Part shown: positions 33,579 to 43,355 of the stretch, piece by piece
Numbering within the stretch: position 1 is the first letter of the stretch
Layout of the letters: the number at the start of each line of letters is the position of its first letter
NCBI GenBank assembly: GCA_947507875.1
Contig: CANNQP010000001.1
Span: 124,001-188,000, forward strand
Direction of reading: 5' to 3'
Source of the DNA: Verrucomicrobiaceae bacterium
GTDB lineage: Bacteria > Verrucomicrobiota > Verrucomicrobiia > Verrucomicrobiales > Verrucomicrobiaceae
DNA length: 64,000 nucleotides
Position numbers and translations under genes: made by a program
Notes under the pieces: generated by a model
The model's input: the letters and a program-made list of their open reading frames with translations, nothing else
Told to the model about the DNA's origin: nothing
Database searches by the model: none

Positions 33579-35495
33579 ATGCGCACCTTGCTTTTTTGGA
33601 TTCTATGCCTACCCCTAACCTGCTTTGTTCCCGCATGGGGTGCTAATCAGCCGAACTTTCTCTGGCTCACCAGCGAGGATCATGGCCCTCAGATGGGTTG
33701 TTATGGAGATCGTTACGCCACCACACCAAACATCGACGCCCTAGCCGCGAAGGGCATGCTTTTCAAACAATGCTGGTCGAATGGCCCTGTCTGCGCTGCC
33801 GCGCGCACCACCATCATCAGCGGCATGTATCCTCCTTCCACGGGAGCAGAGCACATGCGCAGCATGGTAGAGTTGCCCCAGGGGAAAAAGCTGTATCCGC
33901 AGTTTCTGCGCGCCGCAGGCTACTATTGCACAAACAACAACAAAGAGGACTACAACCTAACCAAACCCAAGGACACCTGGGATGAGTCGAGCAAAAAGGC
34001 ACACTGGAAAAACCGTGGAAACGGCCAACCCTTTTTTGCCATCTTTAACGAAACGTGCAGCCACGAAAGCCAAATCCGGACGCGCCCACATCCACAGGTG
34101 CATGATCCCAAAGGCGTGCGAGTGCCAGCCTACCACCCTGACACTCCAGAGGTGCGGCAGGACTGGGCACAATACTATGACAAAGTCACCGAAGCCGATG
34201 CGAGTGCGGGTCAACGGTTGAAAGAGCTGGAAGAAGCAGGTCTCGCGGATGAGACCATCGTTTTTTATTATGCCGACCACGGCAGCGGCATGCCACGGAG
34301 CAAACGCTGGCCGAGCAACAGCGGACTGCATGTGCCCCTCGTGGTCTATTTTCCACCCAAGTGGCGACACCTCGCGCCCAAGGAGTATGCAGCAGGAGTG
34401 CAATCCGATCGGCTGGTCAGCTTTGTCGATCTAGCGCCCACCTTGTTGAGCATCATCGGGGTGAAGCCGCCGGATTGGATGCAAGGTCATGCTTTTGCAG
34501 GCAAATTTCAAACCGAGCCGCAGCCCTACCTGTATGGCTTCCGAGGTCGCATGGATGAACGCTACGACTGTGTTCGCAGTGTGACCGATGGCCGCTTCGT
34601 CTATGTGCGTAATTTCATGCCCCACCTCTCGCAAGCGCAGCATGTCGCCTACCAGATGCAAACGCCTACCACGAAGGTTTGGAAGAAGCTCTTCGATGCA
34701 GGCAAAACCACGCCAGAGCAGAGCCTTTTCTGGAAAGAGCCCAAAGCTGCGGAAGAGCTCTACGATCTCTCGACCGATCCCGATGAAGTCCACAATCTCA
34801 CCGACAAGCCAGAGCATGCGCAGACGCTGCTGAAGATGCGCCAGGCCCAGGAAGACTGGGCACTGAAGATCCGCGATATAGGCCTACTGCCGGAGGGAGA
34901 AATCCATGCACGCGCCGAGGGCACCACGCCCTACGACATGGGCCATGACGAACAGCTTTATCCTGTAGAAAAAGTACTCGCCGTCGCAGGCAAAGCCTCC
35001 TCCATGAAAATGGCGGACATCGAAGCCCTGCGCGCTGCCTTTGAGGATCAAGACGCCGCCCTGCGCCACTGGGCCGCCATGGGGGCGCTGATGCGCGGCA
35101 AGGCAGGGCTAGATGCTCTGCACAAAGAAGTGAAAAACGCCTGCTTTGATTCCTCCAGTTACGTAAAGATCCCCGCACTGTGGACGCTGGCGAAGCATGG
35201 CGCCGCCGAAGAGCGCGCCGAATCCATGCGAGGGCTAGTGGCGCTGGCCGACTGGAATCATGTGAATGTCTTCACCGCCATGAGTGCTCTCTGCGCATTG
35301 GGTGATTTGGGAGATGCCGTGAAACCCATGCTCGATGATTTGAAAAAACTGCCCAAGAAAGGACCGGCTCCTGACCCACGCTACGACTCCTATGTCTCAC
35401 GGCTGCTGAGTGATCTGACAGGCAGTGAGGCAGAATTTGAGTTGGATGCGACTCCAGCCCCGAAAAAAACCAAGGTAAGTCGCCGCAAGGACTGA
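33579..35495 (+). CDS. Secreted sulfatase, type I (formylglycine)
   Basis: A 638-aa exported sulfatase that would remove sulfate esters or N-sulfates from polysaccharides. After a signal peptide (residues 1-22) come the metal-site region TSEDHGPQMGCYGD and the sulfatase signature CAAAR (C72-R76), where Cys is converted to formylglycine. YYADHGSGMPRSKRWP supplies further metal-site residues. The C-terminal 170 residues look like HEAT-type helices (HWAAMGALMRGKAG), which many PVC sulfatases carry. The start at 33579 is set by the signal peptide. No formylglycine-generating enzyme gene is in the window. Confidence 0.93.
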   Translation: MRTLLFWILCLPLTCFVPAWGANQPNFLWLTSEDHGPQMGCYGDRYATTPNIDALAAKGMLFKQCWSNGPVCAAARTTIISGMYPPSTGAEHMRSMVELPQGKKLYPQFLRAAGYYCTNNNKEDYNLTKPKDTWDESSKKAHWKNRGNGQPFFAIFNETCSHESQIRTRPHPQVHDPKGVRVPAYHPDTPEVRQDWAQYYDKVTEADASAGQRLKELEEAGLADETIVFYYADHGSGMPRSKRWPSNSGLHVPLVVYFPPKWRHLAPKEYAAGVQSDRLVSFVDLAPTLLSIIGVKPPDWMQGHAFAGKFQTEPQPYLYGFRGRMDERYDCVRSVTDGRFVYVRNFMPHLSQAQHVAYQMQTPTTKVWKKLFDAGKTTPEQSLFWKEPKAAEELYDLSTDPDEVHNLTDKPEHAQTLLKMRQAQEDWALKIRDIGLLPEGEIHARAEGTTPYDMGHDEQLYPVEKVLAVAGKASSMKMADIEALRAAFEDQDAALRHWAAMGALMRGKAGLDALHKEVKNACFDSSSYVKIPALWTLAKHGAAEERAESMRGLVALADWNHVNVFTAMSALCALGDLGDAVKPMLDDLKKLPKKGPAPDPRYDSYVSRLLSDLTGSEAEFELDATPAPKKTKVSRRKD

Positions 35496-35539
35496 GACGA
35501 CAGCTTCCCAAACTCAGGCAGACCCGTAAGCTTCGGCAG

Positions 35540-38155
35540 ATGCCGCGCCGAGCCAAATCTTCGAAGCCATTGCCCACGTCAACCTTATCGAGTGACTCGG
35601 GTTTGGCGACCTTGCACCCCAGGCTCGAGACTTGGGTGCAGGCGACCTTTGGCCGATTGACCCAGGCCCAATCGTTGACGCTACCGCACATTCTGGCGGG
35701 GCGTTCGGTCCTGCTTTCTTCCCCCACGGGCAGCGGAAAAACGCTAGCTGGTTTTTTGGGCGTGCTCGATTCGCTGGTTCGTCAGCATGAAGAGGGAAAG
35801 CTCAAGGCCCAAGTTCATTGCATCTACATTTCGCCGCTGCGCGCCCTGACCTATGACATTCAAAAGAATCTGCTACCTGCCATTCGTGGCCTGGGCCTAG
35901 AAGATAAGCTCCGCATCGGCTCAAGAACCGGGGACAGCACTGCCTCGGAAAGAGCGGCACTGCGCCGCAAACCGCCGCACATTTTGCTGACCACGCCAGA
36001 AAGTTTAGCCATTTTGCTGCCCCAGAAAGGATGGTCGGAAGCACTGGCAGGCGTGCGGTATGTGATTGTTGATGAATTGCACGCCATGGCTGAAAACAAA
36101 CGCGGCGCTCACCTAGCCCTGAGTTTGGAGCGGTTATCGCGTCGATTGATTTCAACCGAATCGTCTCTGACGCGCATCGGTCTTTCGGCAACAGCCGCAC
36201 CGCTGGCCCTGCTGGCTGAATTCCTAACTGGTCCTGGTAGACCTTGTGAAATCGTCGAAGCCAGGATGGAGCGCAGACGCAGAGTCGAGGTCTTGTCTCC
36301 CGTGCGACGCGACCCTTATCCACCGGCTGGATACACCGCGCAGCGAGTCATGGAAGACATTGCCGCCATCGTTCAGCGAAGCCGCAATGTCATCGTCTTC
36401 TGCAACACACGCAGCAGCACCGAGAGCGTTTCGATTCGATTGAAGCACGCCATCCCCGAGCTAACGGCACGCATTGAGGCTCATCATGCGTCGCTTGATC
36501 GTGATGTTCGTCTGGAGGTTGAAGATCGATTGAAAAACGGCGAATTGCGCGCTGTGGTGTGCAGCACCAGCCTGGAACTTGGCGTGGACATTGGCAGCGT
36601 GGATTGCGTTGTCATGATCTCAACGCCCAAAGGCATCAGCCGCGCCTTGCAGCGCATCGGGCGCAGTGGTCACAGCATTCATACCGAGAGCCATGGCATC
36701 CTCGTGGCGACGAATGTCAATGACCTCATGGAATGCTGTGTCTGCGCCGAGATGACACGAGCTGTGCAGCTGGACGCCGTGCGCCCCCTGCGTCGTCCAC
36801 TGGATGTGCTCGCACAGCATATTGTCGGCATGGCCATCCAAGGTGGACACAGCCGCGACGATGTTTTGCAAACGGTTCGTTCGGCTTTTCCCTGGCAAGA
36901 TCTTCCCGAAAGCGAACTCGACGCTGTCTTTCGCTACCTCGAAGGCGGCGGCAAATCCTTGGAGAGGCAATACAAAGACAGCTTTGGCAAGATCGCCTGG
37001 CAGGATGGCAAGCTGACGGTGCCGCATGCGAGGATCGAGCGCGATTACCTTGTGAATGTGGGAGTGATTCACACCGAGGGTATGGTCAGTGTCATGTTGG
37101 GCAAACGCAGGCTGGGTCAGATTGAGGAAGCTTTTCTCAAGCGTCTGAAGCTAGGTGACATCTTTGTGCTCGCGGGTCGCACCGTGCGTCTGATCGAAAC
37201 AGGCGTGGCTGAGGTTCGTGTCGAAGATGCTGCGGGTCGTCTTCCCACCGTTCCTGCCTGGAATGCCAACAAAATGCCCCTATCTTCGGGTCTCGCCCGA
37301 GAAGTGGCTAAGCTACGCACCGAATTGGCGAAACGTCTGGATGAATCGCCAGCCACCGGTGAAACAGGCGCAGTCACCGACTGGCTTGTCGAACGCTTCG
37401 AGATTTCTCAGACGAATGCCGAAGCCATTCTCAGACATTGTCGCCATCAACTGCGTGTTTCACGCATCCCTACGGATAGAACCTTTTTGATCGAACGCTA
37501 TGTCGATGATCGTGAGGGCGCTGACTCAGAACTCATTCACTTCTTTTTTCATAGCCTGATTGGGCGCAGTGCCAACGATGCTCTGAGCAGAATCATCTCC
37601 CATCGCATCAAAGAGGCCGTGGGAGGTAACACGCTTGTCACCATCGACGATTACGGCTTTTTGCTGACAGTGAAAGGTCACCAAGATCTGGAACTTGCCG
37701 CCTGGAAGGAGTTGTTTCAATCCGGCGACCCAGAGGCAGACATGCTCGCCGCACTCAATCAAAGCGAATTGGTGAAATGGAACTTCCGAGGCGTGGCCCA
37801 GACGGGACTCATGGTGCCGCGCAACCGACCTGGAAAAGAACAAAAGCTAAAGCAACTGCGCTGGAATGCAGAGATCTTGTTTCGTGTGCTGTCTGAGCAT
37901 GAGCCAGATCATCCGATGCTCATTCAAGCGGTTCGCGAATCGACACACACCTTTCTCGATTTACCTCGAGCGATGGAGTTTCTGCAAGAGGTCGGGCACT
38001 TGGAGTGGCAGCTGGTGCAAGTGCCCGTGGTCAGCCCTTTTTCCTTCGGCATCTACGCCAGCAAGATCAAAGAAAGCATGATGCTCGAAGATCCCGAAGA
38101 AGCCATCGAGCGCCTCTGGCGCGAGTTTGAACGCAAGACCCGCGCAACTCCGTGA
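35540..38155 (+). CDS. Lhr-family DEAD/DEAH helicase (Lhr-Core type)
   Basis: An 871-aa superfamily 2 DNA helicase. Walker A SPTGSGKT is at residues 61-68, the DEAH-type box VDELH at 177-181, then LSATAAP (motif III), CSTSLELGVDIG and QRIGRSGHS (motif VI). After the two RecA folds come winged-helix and Lhr-Core domains, for example VDREG-like and FFFHSLIGRSANDALS segments. Size and architecture match Lhr-Core helicases, which in some bacteria accompany an ATP-dependent DNA ligase and a nuclease; those partners are absent here. It follows the sulfatase by 44 bases and converges on the ABC exporter 7 bases away. Confidence 0.9.
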   Translation: MPRRAKSSKPLPTSTLSSDSGLATLHPRLETWVQATFGRLTQAQSLTLPHILAGRSVLLSSPTGSGKTLAGFLGVLDSLVRQHEEGKLKAQVHCIYISPLRALTYDIQKNLLPAIRGLGLEDKLRIGSRTGDSTASERAALRRKPPHILLTTPESLAILLPQKGWSEALAGVRYVIVDELHAMAENKRGAHLALSLERLSRRLISTESSLTRIGLSATAAPLALLAEFLTGPGRPCEIVEARMERRRRVEVLSPVRRDPYPPAGYTAQRVMEDIAAIVQRSRNVIVFCNTRSSTESVSIRLKHAIPELTARIEAHHASLDRDVRLEVEDRLKNGELRAVVCSTSLELGVDIGSVDCVVMISTPKGISRALQRIGRSGHSIHTESHGILVATNVNDLMECCVCAEMTRAVQLDAVRPLRRPLDVLAQHIVGMAIQGGHSRDDVLQTVRSAFPWQDLPESELDAVFRYLEGGGKSLERQYKDSFGKIAWQDGKLTVPHARIERDYLVNVGVIHTEGMVSVMLGKRRLGQIEEAFLKRLKLGDIFVLAGRTVRLIETGVAEVRVEDAAGRLPTVPAWNANKMPLSSGLAREVAKLRTELAKRLDESPATGETGAVTDWLVERFEISQTNAEAILRHCRHQLRVSRIPTDRTFLIERYVDDREGADSELIHFFFHSLIGRSANDALSRIISHRIKEAVGGNTLVTIDDYGFLLTVKGHQDLELAAWKELFQSGDPEADMLAALNQSELVKWNFRGVAQTGLMVPRNRPGKEQKLKQLRWNAEILFRVLSEHEPDHPMLIQAVRESTHTFLDLPRAMEFLQEVGHLEWQLVQVPVVSPFSFGIYASKIKESMMLEDPEEAIERLWREFERKTRATP

Positions 38156-38162
38156 GCTAACC

Positions 38163-39947
38163 TTACCGCTCGATGAGCGATGTTTTGCAAAGATTCGCGT
38201 AGAGCCCTCCATGAGCCAAAAGCTCATCATGAGTTCCCTGTTCGGTGATCCGACCTTGCTCCAAAACGTAAATCCGATGCGCGTGACGAACGGTACTCAA
38301 GCGATGCGCAATCACAAAGCTGGTGCGACCTTCCATCAAGCGATCCAGAGCAGCCTGAATCTGTCGCTCCGTCTCGGTATCGACACTGGCAGTGGCTTCA
38401 TCGAGCAAGAGAATGGGCGGATTTCTGAGCAGAGCACGGGCAATGCTGAGGCGCTGCTTTTCACCGACGCTGAGTTTGACGCCACGCTCTCCGACATGGG
38501 TATCGAGCTGATGGGGCAGCCGCTTCACAAACGCTTCCGCGTTCGCGCTCTTGAGCACATCCCAGAGTTGTTCGTCGGTGGCATCGCGTCGTCCGATGCG
38601 GAGGTTTTCGCGCACGGTGCCATTGAACATGAAACTCTCTTGAGTGACGTAACCGATCTGACGGCGAAGCGAGGCTTTGTTCAGCTCGTGGACAGGGATG
38701 CCGTCGATAGCGATGGTGCCCTCATCGTATTCATAAAAGCGAGTCAGTAGGTTGATCAGCGTGGACTTCCCTGCCCCCGTTGGCCCCACCAAGGCAATCG
38801 TTTGGCCAGGTTTGGCCTCCAGGCTGATGTCACGCACGGTGGGCATTTTTCCCGTGTAGCTGAAGCCGACCTTGTCATAGCGCACGTGGCCGAGCACGGC
38901 TGGTAGATCCTTGCCCCCTTGGGTGTCATTTTCTGGTTCGGCATCCAAGATCTCGAACACACGTTCCCCCGCGGCACGTCCGCCTTGAATGATTTGGTTC
39001 AGCTGGTGAAGCTGTTCGATGGGGTCGTAGAAAAACTTCAACAGAAGGAGAAAAGCAGCGAGATCCCCCTTCTCGATGCGGCCTTCCTTCAGCGCGTGAG
39101 CACCGACCCAAAGCACGATGACCATGCCCAGGCTGCTGAGGAAATGCATGCCAGGGCGATAGAATGCCCAGATGCGCATGACATGCAGGGTGGCTTTCTT
39201 GAGGGCGTCGCTAGCTTTGTTGAAGCGGTCATGCTCCTCCCGCTCCATGGCGTAGGCCTTGATCTGCCTCATGCCTGCCACATTGTCATGCAGCAGGCTA
39301 TTCATGGCGCTGCTGGCCTTGCGCACCGCGCGGTGCCGATCTCTGGAACTCATCGTGTAACTCGCTGCGCCGGCGGCCAAGAATGGAATCGGCACGAGGG
39401 ACCAGAGGGCGAGCTGGGCATCTGCCTGAAACATGAAAAGCCCTACCACGACGATCTGAAGCACCGCGACCAAGCCCTGCTCAATGCCATCAATCAGAAC
39501 TCGTTCGACACTGGGAATGTCTTCACTGACGGTGGTCATGATGTCGCCCGTAGGACGATTGTCGAACCACCTCAGCGGCAGCGTTTGCAGCCGTTGATAG
39601 ATGTCACTGCGGAGGTCATAGATCACCTTTTGCTCGAAGGTATTGTTCAGCTGAATGCGCAGACTGTTGAACAGATGCTGGGCAAAGTAGGCCGCCAAGG
39701 CCATAAGAGCCAAAGGCGTGAGGCGCTCCCACTGCGCCTGGGGCACGACGACATCCAAAACCTCACGAGTCACTGCCGGGAAAACCACCACCATGAGGGT
39801 GCCGGTGATGGCACAGAAGAGCTGCGCCGAAGCCATGAAGGGATAACGGCGGAGGTAAGAAAATACGCGCAAGACAGTTTTCACAAGAAATTGGAAGAGG
39901 GATAAAGCGAACGAATCTCCAACAGCAATCGACGCCTTCGAAACCAT
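38163..39947 (-). CDS. ABC exporter, MsbA-like (fused permease and ATPase)
   Basis: A 594-aa half-transporter: six membrane helices (about residues 35-320), then an ATP-binding domain with Walker A GPTGAGKST (388-396), the Q-loop GYVTQESFMFNGTVREN, signature LSVGEKQR and Walker B ILLLDEATAS followed by the switch IAHRLST. It would act as a homodimer in the inner membrane. The family contains lipid A flippases and multidrug exporters; the substrate cannot be read from sequence. The region before dapA (about 220 bases, divergent) has no feature I can name. Confidence 0.92.
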   Translation of the reverse strand: MVSKASIAVGDSFALSLFQFLVKTVLRVFSYLRRYPFMASAQLFCAITGTLMVVVFPAVTREVLDVVVPQAQWERLTPLALMALAAYFAQHLFNSLRIQLNNTFEQKVIYDLRSDIYQRLQTLPLRWFDNRPTGDIMTTVSEDIPSVERVLIDGIEQGLVAVLQIVVVGLFMFQADAQLALWSLVPIPFLAAGAASYTMSSRDRHRAVRKASSAMNSLLHDNVAGMRQIKAYAMEREEHDRFNKASDALKKATLHVMRIWAFYRPGMHFLSSLGMVIVLWVGAHALKEGRIEKGDLAAFLLLLKFFYDPIEQLHQLNQIIQGGRAAGERVFEILDAEPENDTQGGKDLPAVLGHVRYDKVGFSYTGKMPTVRDISLEAKPGQTIALVGPTGAGKSTLINLLTRFYEYDEGTIAIDGIPVHELNKASLRRQIGYVTQESFMFNGTVRENLRIGRRDATDEQLWDVLKSANAEAFVKRLPHQLDTHVGERGVKLSVGEKQRLSIARALLRNPPILLLDEATASVDTETERQIQAALDRLMEGRTSFVIAHRLSTVRHAHRIYVLEQGRITEQGTHDELLAHGGLYANLCKTSLIER

Positions 39948-40170
39948 TCATTCTGGATGCACCTGCGCTTGCTCTGGATGATCAAAATGACCACTCAAAA
40001 GCCATGGCACGGTCTCCACAGCGCTGCAAGACCTTGAAAAAAGCCCGTGTCTTCATGACAGCTCCGCTACATTTTTTGAAAAAGGAAGGCAGCATTCTGC
40101 TAACTTTTCAGTTTCCGTTCCTCCATTTCCGCATTACCCGCCTCTTTTATACACTGACCAAGCTCCTACC

Positions 40171-41049
40171 ATGTTTGCCGGAACCCATACCGCCATCATC
40201 ACCCCTTTTCGCAACGGACAGATCGATGAACCTGCGCTGAAAAAACTCATCGATTTCCAATTCGATCATGGTGTATCTGGAGTCGTGCCCTGCGGAACCA
40301 CGGGAGAGTCCCCAACGCTGGACTATGATGAACACGAACGTGTGATCCAACTGACGGTCGAATACACCAACGGCCGTGGTCTAGTCATGGCTGGCACAGG
40401 ATCGAACAGCACGCGTGAGGCCGTGAAGATGACCGAGGAAGCTGAGCGCGCTGGGGCGACGGCGATCCTCCAGGTCGCGCCTTACTACAACAAGCCAACA
40501 CCGGAAGGCCTGTTCCAGCATTTCAAAGCCGTTGCCGATAGCACCCGACTGCCCATCATGCTCTACAGCATTCCTGGACGTTGTGGCATCGAAATCGGTC
40601 TCGACGTGGTGGCACGACTAGCAGAAGCCTGCCCAAACGTTTGCGCCATCAAAGAAGCAGGTGGTAACCCTGAACGAGTCAGCAAGATGAAGCAGATCTT
40701 GCCAACTCACTTCGAGATTCTCTCTGGTGATGATGGACTGACCCTGCCCTTCATGTCCGTGGGGGGCGTGGGTGTGGTCAGTGTCGCATCCAATCTGATT
40801 CCTCAACAGATCAGTGACATGGTAAAGTTCGCGCTTGCTGGGGACTTCACCAGCGCAGGCAAGCTTCACCACCAATACTACCCCTTGTTCGCAGCCTTCC
40901 TGAAACTGTCCACCAATCCGATTCCCATCAAGGCAGCCATGGCACTCGCCGGTCACTGTGATCACGAACTGCGCCTGCCGCTGACCCCTCTAGAAGATGC
41001 GAAGCTGAAAGAGCTCAAAGAGACGCTGCATAAACTGTCGATCCTCTAA
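40171..41049 (+). CDS. dapA: 4-hydroxy-tetrahydrodipicolinate synthase
   Basis: A 292-aa aldolase that condenses pyruvate with aspartate semialdehyde in lysine and diaminopimelate synthesis. It carries CGTTGESPTL (residues 41-50), Y132 in LYSIPGR, and the Schiff-base lysine K161 in AIKEAGG, at the same numbering as in the E. coli enzyme. Full family length. It heads a plus-strand run with a HAD phosphatase (25 bases on) and a DUF2851 gene. No other lysine genes are in the window. Confidence 0.97.
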   Translation: MFAGTHTAIITPFRNGQIDEPALKKLIDFQFDHGVSGVVPCGTTGESPTLDYDEHERVIQLTVEYTNGRGLVMAGTGSNSTREAVKMTEEAERAGATAILQVAPYYNKPTPEGLFQHFKAVADSTRLPIMLYSIPGRCGIEIGLDVVARLAEACPNVCAIKEAGGNPERVSKMKQILPTHFEILSGDDGLTLPFMSVGGVGVVSVASNLIPQQISDMVKFALAGDFTSAGKLHHQYYPLFAAFLKLSTNPIPIKAAMALAGHCDHELRLPLTPLEDAKLKELKETLHKLSIL

Positions 41050-41074
41050 GAGGCAGGCATCCACCGATTTCATC

Positions 41075-41743
41075 ATGGCAGCCAGCATCCGCGCGGTGAT
41101 TTTTGACTTCGACGGTCTCGTCGTGGATACCGAAAGCACTGGCTACCTAACCTGGAAGGAAATCTTTGCTCAACACGGCCATGATCTTCCTGTGGAACGA
41201 TATGCCCAAGTGGTGGGTACGGATTTTAATACCAGCAGCTATGATCCCCGAAGAGATCTTGAAGCTCTCACGGGCCTTACGTTTGACTGGGATGAAATGG
41301 AATCACAGCGCCGCGAGCGAGAATCTGTGCTGAGAACAAGCCTGGAGACACTGCCTGGAGTACGCGAACGGCTGACCGAGGCACGAACCCTTGGACTGAA
41401 AACCGCCATCGCCAGCAGTAGCCCGCGCTGGTGGATTGATTCTTGGATGGAGCAACTGGCGCTCCGACCTCACTTTGACCACTTTTCGACTGTGGATGAT
41501 ACTGGCAAAGTCAAACCAGACCCGAGCCTTTTCCTGCATGCAGCCGAGAAGCTTGGCGCTCAACCGCACGAGGTGGTTATTTTTGAAGATTCCCTCAATG
41601 GACTGCGTGCTGCCCGAGCTGCCGGTATGCGCTGTGTCGTGATTCCTGGACCGATGACACGTCATCTGGACTTCGAGGGCGCTTGGCGGCAGATGCAGAG
41701 TCTGCAAAATTTCACCTTGGCTGACGCTCTGGATTGGGATTAA
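41075..41743 (+). CDS. HAD-family phosphatase (beta-phosphoglucomutase-like)
   Basis: A 222-aa haloacid-dehalogenase-type hydrolase. Motif I FDFDGLVVDTE gives nucleophile D11 and acid D13; motif II is in IASSSPRWW; motif III is the Lys in KVKPDPSLF; motif IV is FEDSLNGLRAARAAGM. A helical cap lies between residues 18 and 85, as in beta-phosphoglucomutase-like phosphatases. The substrate is unknown. It sits between dapA and the DUF2851 gene with short gaps, so it is probably co-transcribed with both. Confidence 0.9.
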   Translation: MAASIRAVIFDFDGLVVDTESTGYLTWKEIFAQHGHDLPVERYAQVVGTDFNTSSYDPRRDLEALTGLTFDWDEMESQRRERESVLRTSLETLPGVRERLTEARTLGLKTAIASSSPRWWIDSWMEQLALRPHFDHFSTVDDTGKVKPDPSLFLHAAEKLGAQPHEVVIFEDSLNGLRAARAAGMRCVVIPGPMTRHLDFEGAWRQMQSLQNFTLADALDWD

Positions 41744-41755
41744 TAGTCTTTCTTA

Positions 41756-43189
41756 ATGGAAGACTTGCCCGCGAATGCTCTAGCCCAGTCGGCACGCTAT
41801 CAGCAGTTTCGTGATTTCGTTTACCCTGGCCTTTCGGAATCCTCCGCGCCATCGATTTTGCCCGGGTTATCCCCTCCCCTGAGCGAATTGGAACTGCAGA
41901 GTTTATGGTTTGCTGGTGCTTTCGGCCGCGAGTTTTCGAGCTCAGATGGCGAAAGCGTGCGTGTCATCGACTTTGGCGAATGGAACAATGGCCCTGGCCC
42001 TGATTTCATGAACTGCGTGATCGAAATCGGCGGTCAGACCCGTCGAGGGGATGTGGAGCTCGACCCTCATGCACGGGACTGGGAGCGGCATGGCCATGGG
42101 GCGAATGCTGACTACCTGCGCGTCATTTTGCATGTGTATCTCAGTGCTCCGATGGAGCGATACTTCACGCGAACTCGCGACCATCAGAACGTCCCGCAAG
42201 TGGAGCTGAGCCTGTCCATGCTGGATCAGGATGCAAAGCCCAACCTCAGCTTCGCTGCAGCAAGACTCGGTCGCTGCGCTCAGCCGCTAAGAGACATGAC
42301 GGACGGCCAAGTGGCATCCATGCTAGAAGCTGCGGCACAGCATCGGCTAGAACGCAAGTCACGTCGTCTGCATCGCTCCATGATGGCCCAGGGCAAGGCA
42401 CAGGCGGTTTTCCAAGCACTTGCCCAAGCACTGGGTTACCGCCGAAACCAGCAGCCATTTCTCCTCCTCGCCCAACGTTTGCCACTATCGCGGATGAAGC
42501 CACTGGCAGCTGAAGCACGAGAAGCCCTTCTGTTTGGGGTAAGTGGCTTCATGGGTTCCGTGCGTTATGAGGATACGCTTCCCGAGACACGCGGCTATCT
42601 GCGACAGCTTTGGGAACACTGGTGGCAACAGCGCGATGACTGCTCACGCTGGCTCGCAGAAGACCAGCGGCCCCAGTGGAATCTAGCGACCACGCGTCCC
42701 GGCAACCATCCACAGCGACGCCTGGGAGCCCTGGCAGCCATCCTCGACAAATGGGAAAACGTCTCCTCTCCCTTGCTCGATGCCAGCCGGTGGAGCCAGG
42801 TCGCCTGGAAACACACGCTGCAAGGCCTTCATCATGCATTTTGGAGCAGACACTACACCTTGCTAGCTGAGCCAGCTCGCCGCCCCATCGCTTTGATCGG
42901 TGAGACTCGCGTTCACGAAATATTGGCAAATGTGGTCTATCCCATTCTGGTGCCAGAGCGCACTCGATTATGGGCCGAGTACTTGGAGCTCCCTGCCCTG
43001 CTGGAAAATCAAAAAGTGACCCGGGCAGCCCTCCGTCTTTTTGGGGAAAGCCCACGTCGAACCCTCTTTCAGCGTTACCTGCACCATCAGCAGGGCCTGC
43101 TGCAAATCTATGAGGACTTTTGCCTCGAAGCTGCATCGGGATGCGAGGATTGCCCCTTCCCTGAGCGTCTCCGCGAATGGCAAGAATGA
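41756..43189 (+). CDS. DUF2851 family protein
   Basis: A 477-aa protein of the DUF2851 family. The conserved N-terminal region has GEWNNGPGPDF (residues 74-84), GDVEL (98-102) followed by DW-x3-H, and LHVYLS, with acidic residues arranged somewhat like a nuclease site. The C-terminus ends with a Cys pair (GCEDCPFP). The family is of unknown function and occurs mainly in Bacteroidota and Verrucomicrobiota. There is no signal peptide. The start lies 12 bases after the HAD gene. A very short downstream frame overlaps its stop codon. Confidence 0.85.
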   Translation: MEDLPANALAQSARYQQFRDFVYPGLSESSAPSILPGLSPPLSELELQSLWFAGAFGREFSSSDGESVRVIDFGEWNNGPGPDFMNCVIEIGGQTRRGDVELDPHARDWERHGHGANADYLRVILHVYLSAPMERYFTRTRDHQNVPQVELSLSMLDQDAKPNLSFAAARLGRCAQPLRDMTDGQVASMLEAAAQHRLERKSRRLHRSMMAQGKAQAVFQALAQALGYRRNQQPFLLLAQRLPLSRMKPLAAEAREALLFGVSGFMGSVRYEDTLPETRGYLRQLWEHWWQQRDDCSRWLAEDQRPQWNLATTRPGNHPQRRLGALAAILDKWENVSSPLLDASRWSQVAWKHTLQGLHHAFWSRHYTLLAEPARRPIALIGETRVHEILANVVYPILVPERTRLWAEYLELPALLENQKVTRAALRLFGESPRRTLFQRYLHHQQGLLQIYEDFCLEAASGCEDCPFPERLREWQE

Positions 43190-43311
43190 TGGAAAAACAA
43201 AAGCGAAAAGAAGACCTCGTGAAACTTCATGCACCGTCCATGAAGAGGAAGGCCAAACGGATCTCTAGGGTTGAAATCAGACGTTGCAAATCACCCTCAG
43301 ATGCCGAATGA
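43189..43311 (+). CDS. Possible 40-aa basic peptide
   Basis: A tiny frame whose ATG overlaps the DUF2851 stop codon by one base (TGATG), which is an arrangement typical of translational coupling. The predicted peptide is very basic (MEKQKRKEDLVK..., with MKRKAKRISRVEIRR in the middle) and has no recognisable family. It may be chance; it could also be a short nucleic-acid-binding protein. Only the overlap and the strongly biased composition support it. Confidence 0.22.
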   Translation: MEKQKRKEDLVKLHAPSMKRKAKRISRVEIRRCKSPSDAE

Positions 43312-43339
43312 TGACACGGCCATGAGCCATTGTTGAATA

Positions 43340-43353
43340 TTTAGACATCTAAA
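43340..43353. promoter_or_regulatory. Perfect short palindrome ahead of the 3D-domain lipoprotein gene
   Basis: TTTAGA and TCTAAA separated by CA form a perfect inverted repeat that ends two bases before the start codon at 43356. It could be an operator or a hairpin masking the start. The region around it is AT-rich. No matching site was seen elsewhere in the window. Confidence 0.25.
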
Positions 43354-43355
43354 CA

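Noticed and set aside
39948..40170. Riboswitch or leader ahead of dapA
   Set aside because: I looked for a lysine-riboswitch-like fold and found only a weak GCAG/CTGC dyad; not enough to report.
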